The translations under genes were made by a program, and so were the position numbers. From assembly GCA_958298945.1 (NCBI GenBank), contig OY282610.1:33115667-33179666 (forward strand): 64,000 nucleotides of DNA. The letters run 5' to 3'. This stretch comes from Atherix ibis. Its lineage: Eukaryota; Arthropoda; Insecta; Diptera; Athericidae. Position 1 is the stretch's first letter, and every line of letters starts with the position of its first letter. Positions 34,801 to 47,170 of the stretch are shown one piece after another. The notes under the pieces are model-generated. The model did not search any database and was not told the DNA's origin. It saw only the letters and a list, made by a program, of their open reading frames with translations.

Positions 34801-37545
34801 CGTAAGGTCATTTATTTAAACTATTTAAGAATTAACATTTTTTAATGAATTAAAAATTTAAAAAAAAAACATACTAAAAAAATTCTCAACATAAACTATT
34901 GTATTTAGGGTGTTGTTTTTATGTTCTCTAACGTATATTTTTCTTGATTTAACGTCAGCGGAAGAGGTTGGGGGTGGTAATTATTTGCTGAGAACATTTT
35001 TTCTAAATAAACAAAAAATATATCCACCCTGTGCCATTTATTTGTCCTCATCTACGAAGTTTAAAAAAAAAAGATCCATAATTCTCTGTAGCTCCATTGT
35101 TTTGGTAATAAAGCATTTGTATTTTGAAGGCAAAAAGGACATTTTATTAAATCCCTTAAAAGAAGAATAATTTGTGTAGAATTTAAAAAATTCTGAAATT
35201 CTATTAAATAATAAAAATTATTGAAGAAGAAAAAATATAACAACAAATAAAAAATTTAAATCATGAAAAATTGTAATTTTTTCCTGATATTATTAATTTC
35301 TTAAAAAATCAAATAAAAAAATTATTTAAACTATAATAGAAATATAAAACTAAGTACTTATTTTATGTAATAATTTATAGAAAATTTAATTAGAAGTGTG
35401 TATATAAAATTCATTAAAAAAAAAAAAATCTTCTCATTCCATGTAGAGAAAAATTTTTTAATATTTTTTTTTGTAATAACAATTCTCCAGTACAGACAAA
35501 AGATCAATCTTTATTTCAACAAGTTATTTGTATGTGTACACCCAATAATTATAACTAAATAAATAAAAATTAAAATAACAAAAAATTTATTTGCAAAATT
35601 ATTTTCATTCCAAAAAAAAAAAAAAAAAATATAGAATTTACTCAAACAGTGAAAATTTTCTATAAGATATTAAAAATATCTATTAAAAAAAAATCCTAGA
35701 TATTATTTTCATATTGAATTTTACCCTCAAATCTTCAAAGTGAAATTGAAAGTTTTTAGTTTAAATTGTAATTTGTTTATACGAAGGCACATAAAATCTA
35801 TAGATTGTTTACAGTAACTCTTTCCCAGATTTAAATTCCCAACCCACAATTCCAATCGTTTTGTCTAACTATTATTATTAATTTTTATTTTTATTACAAT
35901 ATTATTTTTCTAAGCAATCATATTAACATAAGTTCATAATGGAACTAAACTATTTATTCCAAAGCTATAACAAATCTACAACGGACAGACTCCCATCGAA
36001 CATTGTATAGAGAATCTGTGCAATATTGTTCCAAAGCGGAAAGAATTCGCATTAGTACATTTTGAAGACACAACAAAAATTGCACACTCAGAATTTTTGC
36101 TGATCCACAATTGCTTAGCCTTCTTTCGTTTAGGCGTTGTTTTGGGTGCTAGCGAATGATGAAATTGATGGAAATGCTTCTTTGACGAACGCATGTAGCC
36201 AATTCAGTCTTATTGGCAGCACAATATCAAAAGATCGCGACTGTCCAAGATCGTACGTAATGGGGTTTTTAGAAATACAGTCTCATTTATCCAATTTAAA
36301 ATTAATTGGGAATTATTTGTTGACTTTTCCAATGGCTGTTGAATTTTTCTCCAACTTCACCGCATTGCCATATTGGCTATTAAACACATAACCTCACATA
36401 TTTGTCACCATTCACATATGCATGCGCTCGTCTATGCATAGTTGCGACCAACATTCTTCAGCCTTTATGACACGAACACAACTAAAAAAAATACTGTCAA
36501 CATTTTTACAACCTCTGCAATCGTATGGAAGTGAACACAATTGTGAACTGCAACAAAAACGAATTTTTTTGGTTCACTCGCCAAATAAAGTCTAATCGGT
36601 CTAGGTTTTCGTTCTGTTCGTAGTACTGTCAAAATATTTTCACATTTTCTTTTTATTATTTCATATGGCAGCATTGTCGAAAATTGCAATCAAAATTCAG
36701 GTAAATATGTTTTTTTTTATAATATTTTAGTGAATTTAAAAATTCAATTAAGTCTAATCTCGAAATAATAATTATTGTAACTAATCGGATAATGTTGTTT
36801 CTTACAATTTGTTTAGTCTATCGTAAATATTAATGTTTCTTTTTAAAAATAATAATTAGAATCAAAAATGAAAAACTCAAAAAGATCTGAGTCAAAATAA
36901 AAATAAAATAAAAAAACATTATACAAAATTGCTCCCTAACGTTTACAAGTATGTGCCAGAGTTGTTGAATATGGGCCCCCAGTCTTGTCCATTTACGAAT
37001 GGAATTTCATTCTTTATTGAATGAAAACGATGTCATATCAACCATATGGATGGATGGAGACATAAATTTATACAAAACTATACTTAAATTATGTCATATA
37101 TTAAATAATAGCAAGCTTGAATATTCTTAACTGAGTAAATACGTTATTATATTTAATGTTAAGTTATTATTATTATTAAATTGAAAATACTTTTGCGTTT
37201 TCATTTTTATTTATAAATTTTTTTTTTTACAGATTAATTTTTTTTTCCTATTAAAAATTTCATATTTGAAACTTTTGAAAAAAATTTTTATACCATATTG
37301 AATATTACATAAGCTTTCAATAATAATATAGTAGTTATTTGTTGATGGTAAAATTGAATTTAGTTTAATCAAAAATGGACAAAACTTTCGAATTGTTAAC
37401 TTTAGCAATTTTGTTTTTACCAATAAAAAAAAAAATAGCATTTTTTGATTAATGAAAGGCTTTACGCAAATCTAAGGAAAAATAAATTTTCTGTTTTTTT
37501 TTTAATATTTTTTTTGTCATTTGAAAAATTTAATTTACCAATTAT
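34801..37545. other. A+T-rich spacer, possible unassigned coding pieces at 36.0-36.7 kb
   Basis: Most of it shows nothing. Between about 36000 and 36700 base composition is less extreme and several short frames are open on both strands, for example KRKCENILTVLRTERKPRPI on the minus strand near 36600-36660. No family is recognised and no splice structure can be argued. Confidence 0.3.
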
Positions 37546-37549
37546 AAAA

Positions 37550-38240
37550 AGTTATTCAATTTGTACTTTGGAAAGTTAAATTCTATAAAATATACTTAAT
37601 TCAAGGCAAGACTTCTTGTAGGACTCGATCCTTTTGAGGTAATTTCTGATGAATTACAGTCTAAATATTTTTAGGCTGTAATTGGGCCTAAAAATTCACA
37701 TTCTTAAAAAAATCATTTTCAGGATGTGAATATTTTAGAATGCTCTTAAGTTTTAGGATTCACAAGAAAAAGTCATTAAGGCCAATTGAAATCAACAAAT
37801 CTCAAAATTACGTGTCCTAGGTAGTTTTGTGCCGATAATATCTTAATTTTTCATGTTCTGTGGCTTATGACACCTACAATTGAAATCCTTCAGTTTTTAA
37901 CAACAACAAAAATAGGGTAATAAACGCTCAGTATTGAGGATAACTGTGTCTCGTTCTTTATTTTCAAAATAAATATGTGCCAAAACAAAATTCACACCAG
38001 GCAGTCACTGCTAACTGATATAATGGTTTCTTCAAAGTCATTTGTGGGTTTTTTAAGCCCCATATACGGCTTAATGACATATCCGCCGAGCGAGAAAAGT
38101 GCCACATCTTTAAGGTAGAAAAATGTGGCTATTAAAGAATCACCACAGGTTTTTTTCCAATTATATTCTAAATATAATCAACAAATTTTAAATATATTTT
38201 TAAAGGCTGTACTTTTCGAACTATAAAATAGATAAATTTT
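37550..38240 (-). pseudogene. DD41D-like transposon relic (minus)
   Basis: Left end gttattcaatttgtactttg (37551), right end cgaactataaaatagataaa (about 38217-38236), inverted to each other in the manner of terminal repeats. In minus orientation the coding words are the area around the first Asp (sequence gccgagcgagaaa, gccccatatacggc) and the GNAVTVN-like segment near 37940. About 690 bp long, so internally deleted. It aligns along its whole length with 46030-47170. Confidence 0.65.
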
Positions 38241-39780
38241 TATCTAAGTTTTTTTTTATATACACTAGCTTATTTTGTTTGCAAGAAAGCCGAATTAATT
38301 TTTAAAACAAAAAGAAAAATTCACATTTCCTATTTTTAAAGTTTATTTAGTCTAATAAACTCAAATTAAACAATTCAAAATGTATCAATAGATAATATAT
38401 AATATATAAAAATCTATTTTACAAAAGTAAAGCTAAAAAAAAAAATTTTTTTAAATATAATAATTCAGTTTTTAACAATTTTTTGAAATTTCACTTTTAC
38501 TATTTTTATTTTATTCAAAGTTTTTATTCTTTAAGATGCTAACAAACAATTGATTTGATTACGTCATTTTCTAATCTATTCCATTTAATTTTATTCGTTT
38601 TATTTTTAAAAAAAAAATTATTTCATAAACACAAAATAAGAGTAAAAGTAAAAATAAACCAAATGACTTTTTTTTCCTATGCAATTCTTTACAAAGTAAA
38701 TTTCATGTCAACTTCTTTATTGTTTATTTACAATATTTAAATTTAAATAAATTTGCAAACAGCATTTTCTTATTTATAGAATAAAAGATTTTGCAAATAA
38801 ATAGAGAAAAATTTGAAATTTATTTGCAAAGAAAAAATAAGAAACATTTTAACCAGACTTAAGACAATTAATGGGTTACTTGTACGCCATAAAATTTTAT
38901 GTATTTCGATGTAAAATAAATGCGGAATTTTTTTAATAAACAATATATATATATTTTTTTAAAACTATATTTGAATCTATCTATGCAGAAAATATACCAA
39001 TGGATTTGTGTTCTATTTATATATATGTTCACTTAAGAGCGTTTCAAGCATTCTAAAAATATTGTTGAATACGAACACAAGGAATTTCACGTTCAACTAT
39101 TTTTCCGGCTATGAAATCAACAAGGGGACTGAGTAATTCTAATGGAATTGTGTACCAATAAAAGTTATTATATTCTCCCAGTCAGTTTAAAGCTTGTTTA
39201 GAAGAAAAAAAATACTTGAAAAGTTCACCTTCTTTTGTATATAAACATAATTATTATTTAATCTAAACTATTTCTATTATAATTATTATTATTATTAATA
39301 ATAATAGAGATGATGAAGGAGGAATTCCAAATTTTGGAAGAAAAATTCTCTTCGAAATGAAATGATTCATGTTTGAATAAATAGAAATTTTCTGTTCTAA
39401 ATAATTTTTCGAGGGCTAAATAATAAAATAAGAGCTAAAGGAGAAAAAGAGAAGAGCTTTTAAAAATTAAAAAATAAAAACACCAAATTAATGGTTTCTA
39501 TTGAAAATTGATTATTTAATAAAAAGGAATTTTCTCTCATGCCATAATTCAGAGTGGTTTGTGCCTAGAATAAATCTATTATCTTCGCTTGTACATATTA
39601 ATTAGCTCCTACCAATACGGGTTCTTGTCCATTTTATGAATTCCCCAAAATTTAGTCCTATTTTTTTTTTTTTTGGATAAAAGGTAATTTCGATTTTCTA
39701 TTCTTTGAAAGTGATTGGCGGACATTTTTCATTTTCATCTTTTTTATAAGAGTGATATGATTTCTAAGTGACGTTTCGGC
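38241..39780. other. A+T-rich spacer, nothing recognised
   Basis: No supported feature. Confidence 0.35.
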
Positions 39781-39829
39781 CATTTGTAATATGTTCTGAT
39801 CTGTCTTTTTTTTTCATTGTATGCAGTAA

Positions 39830-40305
39830 TGTTTACAATTTTATCATGGAGAGATATATGCGAGAACAACGTTCACAAATTATTTAATTTTATTATCAAA
39901 ATAATCGTTCTCCAATTGCAACTTTTCGTGCGCTTTTGCCATCTGAATGGTGCGGTAAATAAACAAAACTGTCGATTCTGGTGTGAAGAAAATCCACAAA
40001 TTATTCATGAACACCCATTATATTTACTTAAATTGACAGTTTGGTGTGGTTTTTGGTCTGGTGGAATCATCGGTCCGTACTTCTTTCGAAATGAAGCTGG
40101 TAACACCGTTACTGTCAATGGAGAGCGGTATAGATCGATGATAACCAACTTTTTATGGCCGAAATTGGAAGAAGTTGATCTTGACAACATCTGGTTCTAA
40201 CAAGACGGGGCTACGTACCACACAGCACGTGCAACAACCGAATTATTGCGAGAAAAGTTTGGAGATTCAATTATTTCAAGAAATTGTGACATTGAATGGC
40301 AATAA
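39830..40305 (+). pseudogene. DD41D-like transposase, internal deletion derivative
   Basis: The best-kept DD41D-like protein here. From the ATG at about 39847: MERYMREQRSQII, a stop, FYYQNNRSPIATFRALLP, then a jump to HLNGAVNKQNCRFWCEENPQ, TVWCGFWSGGIIGPYFF and AVTVNGERY-like sequence, up to DLDNIWF. A TAA (40198-40200) replaces a codon before QDGATYHTARATTELLREKF, which holds the second catalytic Asp. The sequence stops at IISRNCDIEW, before the third Asp. The join RALLP to HLNG removes most of the helix-turn-helix domain and the first Asp. In related transposases the second and third Asp are 41 residues apart; this copy cannot show it. Confidence 0.75.
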
Positions 40306-41035
40306 AATATATATTATATATTTAATAAAAATATATATTCACATTTGTACGTAAATATGTACCAGTTATAAAATATGAAGATGGAAATCTTTGGTTAAAA
40401 TCTTAATAAAAAATAAACTTATATTATTTCTAAAGAATGTGCTTCTTTAATATGACTAAATATCATCATATTTAAATCATTTTTAAATTTATTTAAATAA
40501 AGACTTAAAAATATGACAAGAATTACAAATTTATAAAAAAAAAGTATATTTGAGCATTTTATAGCAGCTTAAAGCTTAGATTACACCGTGAGTCTAATAC
40601 ACGATTTAAAAGTTTAATTATTTCACTTTTTGCTCGTCTGACAGTGAGACGATTATACGTGTATGCTTGCGCCCTTGCACGGAATTTCACAGGTTCGCCG
40701 CAAACAAAGTTTGTGCATTTCACGATCAGTCGAATCGTAGTGTAATTGTTACCAGAATAATTAATTGCGATGCACGCGCAATTTAGCCGAATAAAAAGGA
40801 ATTTCAACATGTTGAGATATATTTTTGATCATGTGATGGTTTGTACATTTTTTATTGGTGAATTCTCTAGTTGGTCGCTGCTGTTCTTATTTAATTTACT
40901 TTCAATTATGAATGACGATTTCACATTCATTTATTTCGTTCGTAAAACTATAGAATGTTATAATCAGCTCTAAAGTCATCGGAGCTTACTACGGTCTGGT
41001 AGGCCTTAAATTAATATTCTAAGCAAGGATGGGTG
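40306..41035. other. spacer with an unrecognised open frame
   Basis: A minus-strand frame of about 80 codons (40559-40810) contains NCACIAINYSGNNYTTIRLI and RARAQAYTYNRLTVRRAKSE. It is not recognised and may be chance. Confidence 0.25.
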
Positions 41036-41617
41036 AATTTGTACAACTAAATTCATTGAAAATTAAATAAAATCCGTGCTTAATCAGCGTATCTAACAAC
41101 AGTGAAAAGGAGATTTAGAGCTGGTGGTCGATAAGGAAACCATTACTATGCCCTCGAAATAAAAAACAATTTGGATTGGACTATGTTCCTTGAAAACTAA
41201 ACTGTTGAGAAATTTAAAAATGATCTTTATGTCTGAAAAAGAAAACTACGAGCGTCGCAATCCTGAAAAAAATACTACTGAAAGCTGTGGTGCCAACAGT
41301 CAAGCATTTCGGGTTTGGGCTTCTGTACGAACAGAGTTGGAGACTTGGTGCGAATTAAATGAATTTTAACAAGAGAGCAGTATCTAAATATTTTAGAGAT
41401 GAATACTCTTCCACGAGTACTTTCGTTAACTGGTAAAGGATTTGTTTAGTAGCAGGATAACGACTATCAGCATAGGTCCAGATTATGAAGAGACTATGTG
41501 CAAAATAAGTTTTAAAAATTAATATTTTCTTCGGTTGTTCATTTTAATTTCTGAATTTTATATAACTTTGTGCCTCCCCTAAAAACTGACGTGGTTGCAT
41601 ACATTTGGTCTGCAGTA
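41036..41617 (+). pseudogene. Tc1-like transposase relic with right end (copy b)
   Basis: Plus strand reads AVVPTVKHFGFGLL (about 41285-41325; family form TVKHGGGSVMVWG) and EQYLNILEMNTLPRVLSLTG then KGFV, a stop, QQDNDYQHRS at about 41375-41475, the region of the second catalytic Asp in Tc1-type transposases. The right end, ctgcagta before TA at 41618-41619, matches the ends at 26142 and 49912. It is truncated on the left. Confidence 0.75.
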
Positions 41618-42790
41618 TATTTTACATTATTATTATCTGAAGCAATATTTGCAAAATTGTAAAAATTAATTCGTTACAGTAGTTTTTTGTTCAAACGCAA
41701 ATCTGAAAATATCTAAAATGAAAAATATCTGACCTAAAAAACGATAATCAAACTCTACTCAGATAACATTTGCAGATTTTTGACGTAAAATTTGTCAAAA
41801 AAGTGTGACAATCGTGCAATTTTTATCTGCAAACGTTGCCAGACAATTTGAAATCATTGTCTGACAATGTTTATCGGCAACATCTATCAACCATTTGATC
41901 ACATTTTTAAAAAACAATTGTCTAGAAAATTTGCATATTCAGATAATAATCGCACAATAGTTTTGACATTTTAATGAGAAATTCACACACTAAATGAGTG
42001 CACAACATTTTTTATTTACAGTTATAGGATAATCGTGTGATCGGATAATTTGTACTTGCAAACGTTGCCAGACTATTTAAAAGCTGTAAAAATTTTATGA
42101 CTTGTCAAATTATGTATCTGGCAATGCTTATTGTCAGGTGATTGTTTGACAGCCATATGCAAATGTGCCAGATTCTGACAAATAAAAATTGCCAGATTCT
42201 GAAATCGTCTAAAAGTCCTATAAGACGACCAGCCAAATCGGAGACGCCATGATTAAAATTGGCTGACGGCTGGCATTGGTTAACGATGTCAAGCTATTTA
42301 AAGGTCAGTCCACTTGTCTTAAAACCATCATCTACCGTATCAGACAATTTTTAGAAAGTGTCTGACAATAACCAGGCTATTAAACGGTCAGAAAACTTTG
42401 AATATTTCCATGGCAAATAACTTCAAATTTTGGACAAGTAAGTTCAGCCAGTTTGACGCATTCAAATGCCATGGCTGACTTGAAACAGTAGCTGCCGAAC
42501 CACAATAAATCTGCCGTCAGCCAAATGTCACAATCATGCTATTAACATATACGGTATAGTCGAAATTTCTTGATTTGTCAGCCGCTTCGTCAGCCAATAT
42601 TAATGGGCTGATGAGTCAGTCAGATCAGACCATTAGAAGATCAACAAAAAGATTGGAACGGATTTCGGCGTTATTTTGATGGTCACTTTGGCTGATCATT
42701 GCCAATTTAGTTTATCGTCTTAATTAAGACGATAAGCTACATTGGCAGTGGCACATTAATCGTATACCTTTAGACAACTTTCATATTCAC
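41618..42790 (+). repeat. compound unrecognised repeat, copy b
   Basis: Homologous, inverted, to copy a. It has gcaaacgttgccagac at about 41830 and 42060, ttgtctgacaatgttt, and paired gtcagcc/ggctgac words. It lacks about 250 bp of the spacer next to the Tc1-like junction that copies a and c keep. Its far end contains a 30-bp palindrome (42709-42738, one mismatched pair) and no clear border. Confidence 0.7.
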
Positions 42791-44105
42791 CAAACACATT
42801 AGAGTTCATGATTTATTTTTCGTAATTTTACAATAAGCGTCATCCCAAAAATATTTAAATCTAAAAGCAAATTAAAATAAATTGCTTTTTCTTTTGCTTA
42901 TTTAATTTTTTTTTTTTTTTTTTTGTTATTTTATAGCAAACATAAAATAAAACTGAAATAAAAATAATTATGGTTTTTTTTTTTTTTTTTTAAGAACATG
43001 CCATAAAAATTAACAGTTTTACACTACATTTTAGTGAATTACGTTATATATTCAACTTTAATAGAGTTTAATTAAAACGATAAAAATTTAATTTTTTAAG
43101 AACAAATTGTCTAAATCTATAGTACAATATGCATCTGTGTATTATATAAGTTTTCTGGTGGCATATACAATCTATTTTATTTTTTTTTTCATTTTTCTTT
43201 TGGAGATCACAATGTATCAGACACTATAGCATAAAATTTTTCTTATAGCGGATGTGCAATTTTAAATTACTGCAAATAAACGCAAATAAAATGGCAGAAT
43301 TGAATAAATTTGATTCAATTTCACAATTGTTCCGTGAGTCACGAATATCAACCAATATTATATATTATTAATATAATATGTACAACTGTGTGTATAATTG
43401 TATATAAAAAGATGGTTTTTTTCCAACTATTATTATTATGAAAATAGATATAGAATTATCCTTTTAATGAGGATTACAATTAAAAATAGAAATTATCATA
43501 AAAGATTGCATAAGTTTTCTAATTTTGAAAATTTTCTTATTTTATATGAAAGTAAATACCTTTCCAACGAAGCCCCGAAGACTATTTTCAACAAATACAA
43601 GAACGCACAGACGCATATGTAGATACTCGTATGTTAGGTACTTTTAATCTAAACACTTTCAGATAAATGCAATAGAATAACTAACCATAGGAGGTCGGTC
43701 AGAAAAAAAAATTTCATGAAATTCCCAAAAGCGCCTGCTGCTGTTTATGATGCACCCCTGCTTTTAGTAAAAATCATTAAAACCACAAACAAAAAACAGA
43801 ATCATTGACCAAAAAAAGCTATGCAATAAAATAAAAACGAAAATTGTGCTTATTCGTATATCGACCCTTTCTAATTTTTACAGGTCTTTGAACTGAAATA
43901 GTAAATACAGAAATTACTTGCGGGAAAATTTTTCTTTTCCACATTTTGTAGCTTAGAAAATATTTTATTTATTTCTTATATATATTTTTTCTTATAAATT
44001 GTCTATACTTACAAAAAAAAAAGCACAAAATTAATATGGTATTATTATTTTTTCAATTATTTTTAAAAGTAATATTATAGAGACCGATAATTGTTCAATA
44101 ATATT
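42791..44105. other. A+T-rich spacer, nothing recognised
   Basis: T-runs near 42910 and 42975; no gene seen. Confidence 0.35.
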
Positions 44106-44224
44106 ATAAATAAGGGTTATTATCCATCAAAATGGTGATTCTACCATAGCCACGTTTTGGGCGTTAAGAAATAAAATGTCTTCATGCGATGAGGCTCATT
44201 TCTCGCTTGCTGTGGCTATGGCAA
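44106..44224 (+). pseudogene. DD41D-like relic, left part, host of mariner copy 3
   Basis: Begins near gggttattatccatc (44112), a terminal word, and reads DEAHFSLAVAMA just before the mariner, corresponding to AHFSLGGYV upstream of KNPQ in related copies. Confidence 0.55.
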
Positions 44225-45495
44225 TATGAGGGTCGTTCAATAAGTCCTTAGAAAAAGATGGAAAAAAACTGTTTTTTTTTTTTAAAAAAATTTTATTTTT
44301 CAACATAATCTCCTTTTAGCTTTTTCCAAAATTTTTATCCCGTCCAAAAAATAGGATTTCGGAAGTTCTGCAAAATACTCATCCGTTTGAGCAATGACGT
44401 CCTCGTTGGAAGTGAACCGTCGTCCACCAAGCCATTTCTTCAGATTGGGGAAAAGAAAATAGTCACTCGGGGCCAAATCTGGTGAACAAGCGGGATGCTG
44501 CAACAATTCCATTCTCAATTCCACAATTTTGGCCATGGAAACAGCGCAGGTGTGCACACGCGCATTGTCCTGATGCAAGAGGATTTTTTTCTTCTTCAGA
44601 TGGGGGCGTTTCTCTTTGATTTCCTCTCTCAACCGTTGCAATAACGACGCAAAATACGCTCCTGTTATTGTTTTTCCTTTTTCCAAGTAGTCGATAAAAA
44701 TGATGCCCTGCGAATCCCAAAAGACCGTGGCCATCACCTTGCCGGCCGATGGCACAGTTTTTGCCTTCTTCGGAGCCCGTTCACCCTTGAAAATCCACTG
44801 TGATGACTGTCTCTTCGTTTCTGGAGTGTAGTAGTGTATCCAGGTTTCGTCCACAGTGACATATCGACGAAGGAATTCGGCAGGATTGCGATGAAAGAGT
44901 GCCAACATAGCCTCAGAGTCCACTACACGATTGCGCTTATTCTGCTCTGAGAGCAAACGCGGCACCCATCTTGCCGAAATTTTTTTCACAGACAATTTTT
45001 CATGCAAAATGGAAGCGACTGTACCTTGTGATATGCCCGTGGCCTCAACTAATTCGCGCACTTTAATTCGCCGATCGTTCAAAATCAGATCGTGGATTTT
45101 GTCGATGATTTCAGGAGTAGACACCTCAACTGGGCGTCCTGAACGATGTTCACCTTTTGTGGATGAACGGCCACGTGTAAAACAACCCAATTGTTAACCG
45201 TCGCAAACACAGGTGCAGATGTGGCATGAACTGCATCCAACTTGGCTTTGATTTCTTTCGGGCTTAAGCCTTTCAAATGGAGATGTTTGATGACAGCCCT
45301 AAACTCGCTTTTTTCCATTGTTATGCACAAATAAATGTCGTTAACTTTAATCGAGGATAGAAATTGACCTACGCTATAGATCGAGCTGAAATTTTGACAG
45401 CTTTCCTGTCGATAATGCTACTTACAAACAAAAATCTTTAACACTATGAGCGCAATTTCTTGGATTTTCTAAGGACTTATTGAACGACCCGCGTA
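44225..45495 (-). mobile_element. mariner-type transposon copy 3, nearly full length
   Basis: TA duplications at 44225-44226 and 45494-45495; the left end begins tgagggtcgttcaataagtc and the reverse complement of the right begins cgcgggtcgttcaataagtc. 1267 bp without TAs. Very similar to copy 2 across its length. It is inserted in a DD41D-like relic that continues at 45496. Confidence 0.95.
44293..45318 (-). pseudogene. mariner transposase, DD34D type, core intact but ends broken (copy 3)
   Basis: Start ATG at 45318 (MEKSEFRAVIKHLHLKG). A net 4-base loss near 45180-45190 (against NWVNEFKRGR in copy 2) shifts the frame in the N-terminal DNA-binding domain. From 45190 down to 44300 one frame is open and holds all three catalytic Asp: VTVDETWIHYY, LLHQDNARVH and CSPDLAPSDYFLF, the last two 34 residues apart. 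About 20 bases are missing near 44322, replacing the last residues by KAKRRLC. It is the best preserved transposase in the window, but it lacks a continuous DNA-binding domain. Confidence 0.94.
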
Positions 45496-45900
45496 CGTAA
45501 AATTCCTGTATATGGTGCTCTGAAAAACTGCCAAAGTACTGCGGAGAGACCATTACAGTCAATTCTGAGTGAGTTTTTTTTTTATCCTCAACTTGAAGAT
45601 TTTAATTTTTAAATACAATATGAATTTGTAGATTTTAATGTGACTCAAATAAAAAGGCACCACACTAGCCATACAATTTTTCAGAACGCGTAATTTCAAA
45701 ATTTAACGATGTCCATTAGGCCTTCAAAATCATGCAATTTGACGCTGTTTGACTTTTTCTTGTTAAAATACAATCCTTAACAATATAATTAAAGACAATT
45801 TTTATCAAAATTTAAATTTAAGAGTATTTTCTATTTAATTAAATAAATTTTTTAAAACACAAATTGGATAACTACGCGTATTTATTAAAAAATAATTTTT
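45496..45900 (+). pseudogene. DD41D-like relic, right part
   Basis: Continues 44106-44224. The words gagagaccattacagtcaat (GETxTVN segment) and aatttaacgatgtccattag (third-Asp region) follow in plus order, and the right end reads acaaattggataacta (about 45858-45873). Frame lost. Confidence 0.6.
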
Positions 45901-46029
45901 AAAAAAAACCAATAAAAAATACCATTTCGATTGGTTTGTTAGATATCATAAAATTTTTAATAAATCAAATAATATATTTTCTGTTGTTTTTTTTTTTGTC
46001 ATTTGAAAAATTTAATTTAGCAATTATAA

Positions 46030-46393
46030 AAAGTTATCCAATTTGTACTTTGGAAAGTTAAATTCTATAAAATACATTTAATTCAAGGCGAGACTTCTTA
46101 CAAGACTCGATCCTTTTGAGGTATGGTAATTTCTGATGAATTTTTCGAATATTTTTAATTTTGCTCTTAAGTTTAAGGATTCACAAGAAAAAGTCATTGA
46201 GGCCAATTGAAATCGAAAAATCTCAAAATTACGTGTTCTAGGTACTTTTGCGCCGGTAATACAATAATTTATCATATTCTGTAGCTTGTAACACCTGCAA
46301 TTGAAATCCTTCAGCTTTTAACAACAACAAAATAGGGCAATAGCGCTCAGAAGTGAAGATAACAGTCCCTCGTTCTTTATTTTCAAATAAATA
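46030..46393 (-). pseudogene. DD41D-like relic (minus), left part
   Basis: Starts with gttatccaatttgtactttg (46033) and aligns with 37551-37960. It contains the conserved noncoding words around gacttcttacaagactcgat and the GETVTV-like stretch near 46350-46375. Interrupted at 46394 by the Mos1-like derivative. Confidence 0.6.
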
Positions 46394-46932
46394 CAGGTGT
46401 ATAAGCTTAAATCCGCTGTTTTTAGTCAAAAAAACACATGCATTTCTCATAGAAAGCAAAAACAAATTTATTCAAAGTATACTTATCCTCACTAGGTACA
46501 CATTTTTCCCATCTCTCGGGCAATTTGTGGATACCACGCCAAAAAAAATTTCTTCTTTCGAGGCAAACCACTCATCAAGCCATTTTCGGAGCAAGATTTC
46601 ATCTTCATCTACCTATCGTTCCATCTGCCTATCGTTCAATTCATACGGCACCCAATTTCCGATATTTTCAATCTTCCCCATGGCACGCAGACGCATGGAA
46701 ATGGCTGGTTGAGTAACACCCAATTGCTCCGTGGGCATTTTTTATGATTGGGTATCGTCTTCGGCAAAAGAGCTTGCAATTGATGGTCCTCAACCCTGCT
46801 AGACCGATTTTCACGATTCTTGTTCCACAAGTCAAAATTTCCGTCTTTGAACCGACGAAACCAATTTCGGCACGTTGTTTCTGATAAAGAACTGTCACCA
46901 TAGGCCTCCATAAGCATTCGCTGCAATTCGCT
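46394..46932 (-). mobile_element. Mos1-like mariner deletion derivative, copy A, truncated
   Basis: Left end aggtgtataagcttaaatcc after a TA (46392-46393), matching copy B except for one missing C. In minus orientation the protein reads MLMEAYGDSSLSETTCRNWF then RRFKDGNFDLWNKNREN (N-terminal domain), later GKIENIGNWVPYELNDRQME, then EILL joined directly to RKWLDEWFASK. The join removes the whole DDE core. The 5' part is cut off at 46932, where DD41D-like sequence resumes. Similarity to the mauritiana (Mos1) subfamily is clear from these motifs. Confidence 0.85.
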
Positions 46933-47170
46933 TGTGGGTTTTTAAGCCCCATATACGGCTTAGTGACATATCCACCGAGCGAGAAATGTGCCACATCTTT
47001 AAGGTACAAAATGTGACTACTACAGAATCACCACTTTTGCAGAAAGCTTTTTTTTCCAATTATATTGTAAATATAATCAACAAATCTATATAATAAAATG
47101 GTAAATCTTATAATTAGTAAAATATATTTTTAAAGGATGTACTTTTTAAACCATAAAATGGATAAATCGT
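46933..47170 (-). pseudogene. DD41D-like relic (minus), right part
   Basis: Minus strand reads AHFSLGGYVTKPYMGLKNP (about 46940-46990), the segment behind the first Asp, and ends with aaccataaaatggataaatc (about 47149-47168), the terminal word. Confidence 0.65.

Noticed and set aside
36000..36700. Several overlapping frames as a possible split host gene
   Set aside because: No consistent splice structure, no recognised protein words, and frames on both strands; kept only as a note.
39830..40305. DD41D-like frame as a domesticated host gene
   Set aside because: Two in-frame stops and a missing third Asp; no sign of selection can be seen from one copy.
40590..40760. Possible tRNA-like segment (less A+T-rich, with a ggttcgcc word)
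   Set aside because: I could not fold a cloverleaf with acceptor and anticodon stems in register.
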